DNA of 15,338 nt, taken from positions 1 to 15,338 of the forward strand of contig JAEZVA010000022.1 in the NCBI GenBank assembly GCA_023443315.1. The letters run 5' to 3'. The notes under the pieces were generated by a model. It worked only from the letters and a program-made list of their open reading frames with translations, was not told where the DNA came from and ran no database searches. The stretch is from Bacillota bacterium. GTDB taxonomy: Bacteria > Bacillota > Clostridia > Oscillospirales > Ruminococcaceae. This document shows positions 5,908 to 11,429 of this stretch, piece by piece. Numbering within the stretch: position 1 is the stretch's first letter; each line of letters begins with the position of its first letter. Position numbers and translations under genes: made by a program.

Positions 5908-6600
5908 TTATTGATGGCGCGGGTCGATGTATTTTGCTGCCTCCGCAAAACGACCGTAACTGCTGGTGGCAGCCTTGAGCGCTTCGTTTGCGTCGGTGCC
6001 TTTTCCAACTGCAGCCATCATCTTTCCGAGGTGAACAAACTCATAGCCGATAACCATTTCTTCTTCATCCAGTGCAAGGCGGGTTACATACCCTTCTGCC
6101 ATCTCCAGGTAACGAACACCCTTTGCCTTGGTGCCGTACATGGTGCCAACCTGGCTGCGCAGTCCCTTGCCAAGGTCCTCAAGACCCGCACCGATGGGCA
6201 ATCCGCCCTCGGAGAACGCGGTCTGGGTTCTGCCGTACACAATCTGCAAAAACAGCTCGCGCATTGCAACGTTTATTGCGTCGCACACAAGGTCGGTGTT
6301 CAGCGCCTCAAGGAGGGTCTTGCCGGGAAGAATCTCGCTTGCCATAGCAGCAGAATGGGTCATGCCGCTGCAGCCGATGGTCTCGACAAGCGCTTCCTCA
6401 ATCAAACCGTCCTTCACGTTGAGTGTCAGCTTGCACGCGCCCTGCTGGGGTGCGCACCAGCCCACACCGTGTGTCAGACCACTGATGTCCTTAATCTCCT
6501 TTGCCTGTACCCACTTGCCCTCCTGCGGAATGGGGGCGGGACCGTGATATGCGCCCTTGGCCACGGGACACATCTGTTCTACTTCGCTCGAGTAAATCAT
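5908..6600 (-). CDS. IscU/NifU-like iron-sulfur cluster assembly scaffold protein
   Basis: A 230-residue protein whose first half resembles the NifU N-terminal/IscU fold. Likely ligand-bearing segments are WCAPQQGACKL (Cys49, Cys56), ETIGCSGMTHSAAMASEIL (Cys77), close to the IscU GCGSA segment, and LVCDAINVAMRELF (Cys106). Residues about 130-230 are an extension beyond classical IscU. Family knowledge: such scaffolds hold a nascent cluster for transfer to client proteins. The ATG at 6600 is chosen because it has an AGAAAGGAG ribosome-binding site. The frame is open up to 6711, but that part runs across the riboswitch terminator. It is first in a two-gene operon with the GGGtGRT gene. Confidence 0.88.
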   Translation of the reverse strand: MIYSSEVEQMCPVAKGAYHGPAPIPQEGKWVQAKEIKDISGLTHGVGWCAPQQGACKLTLNVKDGLIEEALVETIGCSGMTHSAAMASEILPGKTLLEALNTDLVCDAINVAMRELFLQIVYGRTQTAFSEGGLPIGAGLEDLGKGLRSQVGTMYGTKAKGVRYLEMAEGYVTRLALDEEEMVIGYEFVHLGKMMAAVGKGTDANEALKAATSSYGRFAEAAKYIDPRHQ

Positions 6601-6674
6601 CCTTTTTTCTAGCTCCTTTCTAAACGCAGAGAGTCGAGCAACTGCCTTTTTCCAAATAAAGCAATCGCCTTTGC

Positions 6675-6723
6675 ATAAATAAAAGCCGGCGACCATGCAA
6701 TGAATCTGCATTGGTCATCAGCT
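6675..6723 (-). terminator. Riboswitch-controlled intrinsic terminator (Fe-S operon)
   Basis: AGCTG pairs with CGGCT and, after a 2x2 internal loop, GACCA(A)TGCA pairs with TGCATGGTC. TTTTATTTAT follows. The 5' arm includes both the P2 3' strand and the pseudoknot strand of the aptamer. Confidence 0.85.
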
Positions 6724-6790
6724 TCCAGACGGTTTTGGTGCATGCCGCAAAGGGCGGCATTTCCCCACGGGAGAACCTCATTCCCTCAGC
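6675..6790 (-). promoter_or_regulatory. Second fluoride-type riboswitch, upstream of the Fe-S scaffold/GGGtGRT operon
   Basis: On the minus strand the P1/loop GGGAATGAGGTTCTCCC (6769-6785) is identical to the 4819-4835 copy. A linker hairpin follows (ATGCCGC/GCGGCAT, 6742-6760, closed by GTG/CAC). Then come AAAACC and a very short P2, GTCTGGAAGC (6721-6730), with about three pairs and a bulged U, and finally the conserved AGCTGATGACC. Loop GGTT can pair with GACC, giving a pseudoknot two pairs shorter than in the first copy. The same terminator logic predicts ON with fluoride. The reduced P2 lowers certainty about ligand affinity. Confidence 0.75.
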
Positions 6791-6794
6791 AATT

Positions 6795-6824
6795 ATCCTA
6801 GCATGACGGCGCGTAGTTTGTCAA
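6795..6824 (-). promoter_or_regulatory. Promoter of the Fe-S scaffold/GGGtGRT operon
   Basis: On the minus strand, TTGACA (6819-6824), an 18-bp spacer and an extended -10 TGCTAGGAT (hexamer 6795-6800). The start would fall a few bases before the aptamer. The -35 abuts the terminator of the preceding unit. Confidence 0.75.
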
Positions 6825-6847
6825 TAAAAAAACAGCCCTGCTGTTTT
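6825..6847 (-). terminator. Intrinsic terminator after the radical SAM gene
   Basis: On the minus strand AAAACAGC-AGG-GCTGTTTT is a perfect 8-bp stem with a 3-nt loop, running into TTTA. It lies 33 bp after the radical SAM stop and isolates the GNAT/radical SAM unit from the riboswitch operon. Confidence 0.87.
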
Positions 6848-6879
6848 GCATGATATCCATCGTATCCTGAACCATTGCG

Positions 6880-7764
6880 TCATACCCCTGCAAAATCAAA
6901 CGGGGGGATGTACTGGGTCTTTGCGGAGGAGAGCTTCTGCACAAAGCCATCCTCAATGCCGCTTGCAAACAGGTGCTCCTGCGCCTTGTCGTACTCTCTT
7001 TTTGTCACGCGGCGGGCAAGCTCAGGCACGGCAGAAAGATCGCCGCAGGGGGTGTACTGCCCCATCAGCGAAAACAGCACCCCGCCGTTTGGGAACAACC
7101 GCTTCACCGTATCGATGACCGCGATGGTGTTCTTGATATTGGCGGGCAGCACAAGATGGCGGATGATAACGCCGCTTTGCAGCATCCCATCCTCCCCCAT
7201 CACACAATCGCCCGTCTGGCGGTGCATCTCTGCTATCGCACTTACGGCGTGCTCCACATAATCCCCCACGCCCGAGTAGCGCTGGGCAAGGCGGTTGTCC
7301 GCATATTTTAGGTCTGGTAGGTATATTTGTATCTTACCCTCAAGCTGCCGCAGCGACTGAACCCGCTCGTACCCGCCCGAGTTATACACCACGGGCACCG
7401 GCAGCGGCTTTTCAAGGCTCTTTGCCACCGCCTCGGTAAAATGGGTGGGGTTGACAAGGTTGATGTTGTGGGCGCCGCTTTCGACTAGTTCCTCATATAT
7501 CTGGCGCAATCGCTTGATCGTGACGGGTTTACCTTTGTTACCACGACTAATCTCATGGTTTTGGCAGAACACACACCGCAGCGCACAACCCGAAAAGAAC
7601 ACGGTACCCGAGCCGTTTTTGCCGCTCAGGCAGGGCTCCTCCCACTGGTGTAGCGCGGCGCGCGCCAAAACAGGCTGCTGTGCCATGCCGCACACGCCGA
7701 GTGATACCGAGTCGTCCGTTCTATCCGCACCACAGCGGCGGGGACAGACCTCGCAGCCACTCAC
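6880..7764 (-). CDS. PflX-like radical SAM protein (PFL-activase related)
   Basis: A 294-residue radical SAM protein. The [4Fe-4S]/SAM motif is C60-ALR-C64-VF-C67, within FFSGCALRCVFCQNHEIS, as in the PflX group (COG1313) of uncharacterised proteins related to pyruvate formate-lyase activase. An N-terminal cysteine cluster (Cys4, Cys7, Cys11, Cys25) is also typical and may bind metal. INLVNPTHF and VPVVYNSGGYE follow, as in relatives. The substrate is unknown. The start is GTG; its first bases form a GTGA overlap with the stop of the acetyltransferase gene upstream, so the two are translationally coupled. An ATG-start alternative is not apparent nearby. An intrinsic terminator follows at 6847. 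Confidence 0.88.
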   Translation of the reverse strand: MSGCEVCPRRCGADRTDDSVSLGVCGMAQQPVLARAALHQWEEPCLSGKNGSGTVFFSGCALRCVFCQNHEISRGNKGKPVTIKRLRQIYEELVESGAHNINLVNPTHFTEAVAKSLEKPLPVPVVYNSGGYERVQSLRQLEGKIQIYLPDLKYADNRLAQRYSGVGDYVEHAVSAIAEMHRQTGDCVMGEDGMLQSGVIIRHLVLPANIKNTIAVIDTVKRLFPNGGVLFSLMGQYTPCGDLSAVPELARRVTKREYDKAQEHLFASGIEDGFVQKLSSAKTQYIPPFDFAGV

Positions 7765-8279
7765 AACTCGTTCAGGGGCGAAAAGTCGCAGTCCTTGCCC
7801 GTCAGCTCCTTGATAAACAGCCCTCTTGCATATCCACGATCCTTATTGGTGCAGTGTATGTAATACCCGTTTTTATAGTAAAAGTGCACGAGCTTTTCAA
7901 CCTTTGCCGGGCTGTGCAGCGCAAGCGTGTCCACGTTCTGGGCGCGGCACTGCTGTTCCACCTCGGTTAACAGCTGCGTGCCCGCTCCCGAACGCTGTTC
8001 GGAAGGCAGCACACACAGGCGGCTGACATACGCAAGCGTTGCATCGCCGCTTTGTACAATACGGTACCGCACGGTACCAATGACACTGCCGTTCTTGGTG
8101 CACACCAGCACGGTCATGCGGTCCATGTCGCGCAGAATATCGCTGCTGCTTTCTTTGAGCGCGGCAATGCCGCCGGGCGCATGCATCGTCTTATCGGCTT
8201 CGGCGTATGCCTGCAATATCAGGTGGTATATCTTTGGTGCGTCGAATGGGGTAGCTTTTTTAATAAACGTTAGGCTCAC
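7761..8279 (-). CDS. GNAT-family N-acetyltransferase
   Basis: A 172-residue GNAT protein, about the usual length for the fold. Acetyl-CoA motif A is visible as RLCVLPSEQRSGAGTQLL (87-104), with QRSGAG as the Q/RxxGxG/A pyrophosphate loop. Motif B is FYYKNGYY (133-140). The preceding strand VIGTVRYRIV (66-75) is also standard. The acyl acceptor cannot be predicted. The start is GTG at 8279, preceded by a GAGGATG ribosome-binding site; a nearby upstream ATG frame closes after a few codons. It overlaps the radical SAM gene by 4 nt, so the pair forms one unit, possibly modifying the same target, though that is inference. Confidence 0.85.
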   Translation of the reverse strand: MSLTFIKKATPFDAPKIYHLILQAYAEADKTMHAPGGIAALKESSSDILRDMDRMTVLVCTKNGSVIGTVRYRIVQSGDATLAYVSRLCVLPSEQRSGAGTQLLTEVEQQCRAQNVDTLALHSPAKVEKLVHFYYKNGYYIHCTNKDRGYARGLFIKELTGKDCDFSPLNEL

Positions 8280-8314
8280 TTGTGCTTCATCCTCATTTAA
8301 TCAATTATGCATCT

Positions 8315-8353
8315 GGCAGAAACAGTGATTTTTGTAAATATTGCACTTCTGCC
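8315..8353 (-). other. Leader hairpin before the acetyltransferase gene
   Basis: GGCAGAA (8347-8353 read on the minus strand) pairs with TTCTGCC (8315-8321), with an inner GTG/CAC after a 3-nt bulge and an AT-rich loop. It lies in the predicted leader. No T-tract follows, so the role is unclear. Confidence 0.4.
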
Positions 8354-8379
8354 GGGTATGTTATTTGTTTACAATGATA

Positions 8380-8388
8380 ATTATAGCA
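8380..8388 (-). promoter_or_regulatory. Extended -10 promoter for the GNAT/radical SAM unit
   Basis: On the minus strand TGCTATAAT is a perfect extended -10 element; no good -35 is seen. Transcription would start near 8373, giving a leader of about 95 nt. Confidence 0.55.
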
Positions 8389-8632
8389 CAATACATCCAT
8401 AAAAACGAGTGAATCGGGGCGAAAAACGACGAAAAAATATCGTGTTGCCCTCCCCAGTCTGTCACGATAGCCTCCCTATTCAAAACCGGTATTAGCACGT
8501 CATTTTTGTCCATATAATAGGTATAGCTAGTTCGCCTCAAAAAAGCGTTTCGGTGCGCGGGTAGCTTTGGCGGGGCAAAGCAGATACCAACCATAACTTC
8601 GTGTTGGTTTTAAGTGGGTGGGTGGGTGACGA
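8389..8632. other. Divergent intergenic region upstream of the flippase
   Basis: No credible gene. A plus-strand TATAAT at 8513-8518 could be the -10 for the flippase gene, but it lacks a good -35. Just before the flippase start lies a run of three TGGG units (8614-8627), which also forms the only purine-rich stretch that could act as a ribosome-binding site. Confidence 0.4.
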
Positions 8633-10210
8633 TTGAAGATACATAAGCGTTCTGTCTTTTATGCCTCTGCAATGTTTGCGCTGTGCTCGGTGGGACTGCA
8701 GCTGATGGGCTTTTTGTACCGCATTGGTTTGTCGCGGCTCATCGGCGCACAAGGCATGGGGGTGTTCGGGCTTGTTATGCCGGTTTATTCGGTGGTGCAA
8801 TCGTTTGCCCTTTCGGGGCTTGTGCTGGGGGTTACCCGCCGCTCTGCGCGGTACGAGGCACTGGGGCAGACGGGCTGTGTTCGCGCAACCCTGCGGTACA
8901 GTATACTCTGCTACATAACCTTGTTTGCCGTTGCGGCACTACCCGTATTATTGTTTCGCGAAACCCTGTCCGTGCATGTGCTCGGAGACGCAAGAACCCA
9001 AGCGGCACTTTTGATTCTTCTGCCCTACATGCTTCTTACGGGCATAGAGAACCTGTTAAAGGCACACTTTCAGGGGGTTCGCTTCATCCTGCCGCCCATC
9101 ATCAGCGAGCTTAGCGAGCAGGCTCTTCGCATTGCGGCGGTAATTGCGTTGTTATTCCTGTTTCCCGGGGCAAGCCCTGGGGTAAGCGCCGCGCTGATTT
9201 TAATCGGCATGGTCATCAGCGAGCTGTTAAGCGTCGGGCTGCTTGGCGGCTGGTACGGCGCGCGGAAGAAAGCGGCACACACCGCAAAAACACCGCTAAA
9301 GTCCGAATGCAGCGGGGTCCTACGGGGGCTTATCCGCACCGCGGTGCCCGTCTCGGCGGCAGGGGTGTTCACCAACCTGCTTGCCAGTGCCACCACGGTC
9401 ATCCTCCCACGCAGGCTGATGCTTTCGGGGCTTGCGCAGGGGGAGGCGCTCTCGGCGTTTGGCGTAATGACGGGCATGACCCTGCCCCTTGTGATGATGC
9501 CCGCCGCGCTGATCTTTCCAATGGTGTCGGTGCTGGTGCCAAAGCTTTCGCAGGCGTGCGCCGTAGGCGACAACGCAGACGTGCGCCGCAAAGCAGCAAA
9601 AGGGCTACACACCACCGGCATCATTGCGTTTGGCGCACTCGCACTGCTTATTTCGTGCGGCAGTACCATTGCGCGGCTACTGTACGGGCAGCAATCGGCG
9701 GGCGACTTCATGCTGCCCCTTGCGTTTGCCGCATTCTTTACCTTCTACCAGATTATCACCGGCGCCATCCTAAACGGCATCGGGCGGCATAAGCTCTCGT
9801 CGGTTTCTATTGTGCTGTCCTCGGTTATCCATCTGGGGTTTACGTGGTTTTTCTGCGCGCTGCCCGGCGTGGGGATGTTCGGCTACGTTGCGGGCGACCT
9901 TGTCAGCGCACTATTCGGGGCGGGGCTCAATCTGTATTTCATCATGCGGTACACCAAGCTATCGCTACGGGTTCACAACTGGGCGGTTCGCCCCCTGTTG
10001 TCGTGCCTATGCGCACTGTTTGGCACCTATCTGTTTATTCGGATGTCTGTCTCGCTGCCCGAGCTACCGCAAACCATTTTGGCGGTTGTTGTGTGCGTAT
10101 TGTTGTATCTTGTCACGCTGTGGTTTCAGGGGGTAAGCCTGCTTGGGTACCTCAAACGGCTGCGCACCGACCCCGCGCCCGAACAGTGGACGACGACCCG
10201 CCTGCACTGA
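8633..10210 (+). CDS. SpoVB-like oligosaccharide/lipid flippase (MOP superfamily)
   Basis: A 525-residue polytopic membrane protein with about 14 helices, typical for the MOP flippase superfamily. The N-terminus (QLMGFLYRIGLSRLIGAQG, VMPVYSVVQSFALSG, then VTRRSARYEALG) closely follows the stage V sporulation protein B/PST type, which moves lipid-linked sugars across the membrane. Residues about 345-360, RLLYGQQSAGDFMLPL, and NGIGRHKLSS near 383-392 are also typical. The start is TTG, two codons after an in-frame TGA; ribosome-binding potential comes only from the GGGTGGG run, so translation may be weak. It could act in peptidoglycan, spore-cortex or exopolysaccharide export. It stands alone, divergent from the acetyltransferase unit. 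Confidence 0.85.
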   Translation: MKIHKRSVFYASAMFALCSVGLQLMGFLYRIGLSRLIGAQGMGVFGLVMPVYSVVQSFALSGLVLGVTRRSARYEALGQTGCVRATLRYSILCYITLFAVAALPVLLFRETLSVHVLGDARTQAALLILLPYMLLTGIENLLKAHFQGVRFILPPIISELSEQALRIAAVIALLFLFPGASPGVSAALILIGMVISELLSVGLLGGWYGARKKAAHTAKTPLKSECSGVLRGLIRTAVPVSAAGVFTNLLASATTVILPRRLMLSGLAQGEALSAFGVMTGMTLPLVMMPAALIFPMVSVLVPKLSQACAVGDNADVRRKAAKGLHTTGIIAFGALALLISCGSTIARLLYGQQSAGDFMLPLAFAAFFTFYQIITGAILNGIGRHKLSSVSIVLSSVIHLGFTWFFCALPGVGMFGYVAGDLVSALFGAGLNLYFIMRYTKLSLRVHNWAVRPLLSCLCALFGTYLFIRMSVSLPELPQTILAVVVCVLLYLVTLWFQGVSLLGYLKRLRTDPAPEQWTTTRLH

Positions 10211-10309
10211 CTGCCCACCCTTCACAAAAAGGTAGCAATAATTTAACATATAGGCTACAGTTCAGAAACAAGTTTTTCTCGATCGCTTTGATACAACTAC
10301 ACCCTGACA

Positions 10310-10331
10310 GAACCGCATACCAATGCGGTTC
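10310..10331. repeat. Perfect 9-bp dyad upstream of the lipoprotein gene
   Basis: GAACCGCAT, a 4-bp spacer, then ATGCGGTTC. The dyad ends 2 bp before a TTGACA hexamer. It may be an operator; without a T-tract it is a poor terminator for the flippase gene. Confidence 0.55.
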
Positions 10332-10333
10332 CG

Positions 10334-10364
10334 TTGACATAACGCTCAAATTATCTGGCATAAT
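10334..10364 (+). promoter_or_regulatory. Possible distal promoter of the lipoprotein gene
   Basis: A consensus TTGACA at 10334-10339 is followed, after a long 19-bp spacer, by an extended -10 TGGCATAAT (hexamer 10359-10364). The leader would be about 235 nt long. I rate it below the proximal promoter because of the spacing. Confidence 0.4.
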
Positions 10365-10445
10365 TGTAATTTATGCACAAACATTTTGGGTGGTTTGTTA
10401 TAAAAAATACTGTCTAAAGTGGAAAAAGCTCAGTACTATTTGAGA

Positions 10446-10474
10446 TTGTCGCTGCCCAGACGTTGCGCTATAAT
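10446..10474 (+). promoter_or_regulatory. Proximal promoter of the lipoprotein gene
   Basis: TTGTCG (10446-10451), a 17-bp spacer and a consensus TATAAT (10469-10474). Transcription would start near 10481, about 125 nt before the start codon. Confidence 0.65.
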
Positions 10475-10560
10475 AGGGGACGGTTTGAAGCCCGATGCGC
10501 ATGCAATTGTTGCGCCATTCGAGCTGCAACCAAGTGGTATTCTCGCACAGATTGTGCACA

Positions 10561-10580
10561 CCCGTGTAACTAGACACGGG
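10561..10580 (+). other. Hairpin just before the lipoprotein ribosome-binding site
   Basis: CCCGTGT-aactag-ACACGGG is a perfect 7-bp stem ending next to the GGAAAAGGAAAGG ribosome-binding region. Such 5' hairpins can stabilise an mRNA or tune translation; which applies is unknown. Confidence 0.5.
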
Positions 10581-10605
10581 GGAAAAGGAAAGGTAGGAAT
10601 TTAAA

Positions 10606-10914
10606 ATGAAGAAGAACATGATCAAGGCTATGACCCTTTGCGCCGTTGTAATGGCATCTGCTATGGTATTTGCTGCTTGCGGCGATACCAAGCCCGCGTC
10701 TTCCGCTCCTGTTTCGAGCGAAGTTGTAAGCGAGGTCTCGAGCGAGGATGTTGCTTCCGAAGACGTTGCATCTGAGGATGTTGCTTCTGAGGACATTGCA
10801 TCTGAGGACGTTGCTTCTGAAGATGCTGCATCTGACGAGGCTGCTTCCGACGACGCTGCTTCCAGCGAAGCTGCTTCTGACGAGGCTGTTTCTAGCGAAG
10901 CTGCTTCTAAGTAA
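10606..10914 (+). CDS. Small lipoprotein made of acidic SEDVA-type pentapeptide repeats
   Basis: A 102-residue protein. A signal peptide (MKKNMIKAMTLC...) ends in the lipobox VFAAC, so Cys25 should be lipidated and the mature chain of 78 residues anchored outside the membrane. From residue 46 to 100 the chain is 11 pentapeptides: four SEDVA and one SEDIA, then SEDAA, SDEAA, SDDAA, SSEAA, SDEAV and SSEAA. There is no aromatic residue in the mature part, no recognisable domain, and a strong negative charge, so it is probably disordered. A strong ribosome-binding site precedes the ATG. It has its own promoter and no evident operon partner. Function is unknown; a charged surface brush or cation-binding layer is only a guess. 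Confidence 0.85.
   Translation: MKKNMIKAMTLCAVVMASAMVFAACGDTKPASSAPVSSEVVSEVSSEDVASEDVASEDVASEDIASEDVASEDAASDEAASDDAASSEAASDEAVSSEAASK
10741..10905 (+). repeat. Eleven 15-bp in-frame repeats
   Basis: Each unit encodes five residues of the S-[E/D/S]-[D/E]-[V/A/I]-A pattern. In the first six units the codon pairs alternate GCT-TCY and GCA-TCT, so they form three 30-bp dimers (10744-10833), a sign of expansion by dimer duplication. Later units are more diverged. Confidence 0.85.
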
Positions 10915-10960
10915 TTAACCTAATAGGCGGCTATGCCGCTTAGCACACCGACAAGCCGAT

Positions 10961-10991
10961 CGGGAGTCGCCCTGCTATGGGGCGGCTCCCG
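10961..10991 (+). terminator. Strong hairpin after the lipoprotein gene, without U-tract
   Basis: CGGGAGTCGCCC pairs along its full 12 bp (one G-U wobble) with GGGCGGCTCCCG around a 7-nt loop, 46 bp after the stop. No T-run follows on either strand, so it may act as a 3' stabiliser rather than a standard intrinsic terminator. A smaller GCGGC/GCCGC hairpin lies at about 10927-10939. Confidence 0.45.
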
Positions 10992-10998
10992 TCGCATG

Positions 10999-11103
10999 TA
11001 TAGCTAATAAACTTATAATGTCTACGAAAAAATCTTCATAAAAGCCATAAACGCAAGCTTTTGCTCGATTTTATTCGGACATTATTGAAGTTTATTAGCT
11101 ATA
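10999..11103. mobile_element. MITE-like 105-bp palindromic element
   Basis: The outer 16 bp, TATAGCTAATAAACTT, recur perfectly inverted at 11088-11103. The match continues inward with ATAATGTC and CGAA-rich/GATTTTA-rich segments, broken only by small indels, so the arms are about 36-38 bp with a core of about 30 bp. The ends can be read as TA target duplications flanking TAGCTAATAAACTT, as in IS630/mariner-type elements. It is too short to encode a transposase. Alternatively it is a large chromosomal hairpin. Other genomic copies cannot be checked here. Confidence 0.6.
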
Positions 11104-11292
11104 ATACGAAACGTCGTTAGAAGTGGTAATCAACGTTCTTGGCAAAACAACATATAGCAAAGCCTTCTCCCGATTTACTTGTACATATCCTAAACAAAGA
11201 TAAGTATTACGCGGGTTTTTACCCTCAAAGGCAGTAAAAACGTGTTTGGGGTACACCAAATGATTGAACGCTTATCCCACAACGCCAATTAT
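11104..11292. other. Intergenic stretch without a recognised feature
   Basis: I see no gene. A short GGGT-TTTT-ACCC repeat lies near 11213-11224; nothing else is convincing until the dyad and promoter at 11293-11356. Confidence 0.4.
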
Positions 11293-11318
11293 AGGCAAAT
11301 ATTATCAGGCATTTGCCT
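11293..11318. repeat. Dyad upstream of the MBOAT promoter
   Basis: AGGCAAAT, a 10-bp spacer, then ATTTGCCT, a perfect 8-bp inverted repeat ending 9 bp before the -35. The position suits an activator or repressor site. Confidence 0.5.
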
Positions 11319-11327
11319 GCTGTTGTA

Positions 11328-11356
11328 TTGAATTTTGTTTTTCTTCATCCTATAAT
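11328..11356 (+). promoter_or_regulatory. Promoter of the MBOAT/DHHW operon
   Basis: TTGAAT (11328-11333), a 17-bp spacer and TATAAT (11351-11356). Transcription should begin near 11363, which rules out an upstream start for the MBOAT gene and supports the TTG at 11430. Confidence 0.75.
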
Positions 11357-11429
11357 AGAATTTGAGCGGTCTTTTGCCAATGACATTCACAGCCGCTTGT
11401 TTGCCATCACACGCAGGGAGGCTATTTTT

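Noticed and set aside
4841..5914. 357-codon plus-strand frame opposite the GGGtGRT gene
   Set aside because: It is a shadow of a well-recognised gene on the other strand and begins inside the antiporter promoter.
5887..6612. 241-codon plus-strand frame opposite the scaffold gene
   Set aside because: No family likeness, and it is antisense to the IscU-like gene.
6601..6711. Upstream N-terminal extension of the scaffold protein
   Set aside because: It would start inside the riboswitch terminator and has no ribosome-binding site; the ATG at 6600 has a good one and begins a family-like N-terminus.
8361..8594. 77-codon minus-strand frame between the acetyltransferase and flippase genes
   Set aside because: It covers the promoter region and has no ribosome-binding site or recognisable features.
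10211..10309. Terminator of the flippase gene
   Set aside because: Only a 5-bp GTAGC/GCTAC repeat with a long loop was found and no T-tract directly after it; not enough to call.
10398..10796. Minus-strand frame encoding Ser/Thr/Glu-rich repeats
   Set aside because: It is the reverse reading of the 15-bp repeats of the lipoprotein gene; the plus strand has the signal peptide, lipobox and ribosome-binding site.
10741..10905. Short repeats considered as a CRISPR array
   Set aside because: The 15-bp units are contiguous without spacers and in frame with a lipoprotein.
11313..11429. Upstream 39 codons of the MBOAT frame
   Set aside because: They contain the predicted promoter and look unlike the family; the TTG at 11430 has AGGGAGG at the right distance.
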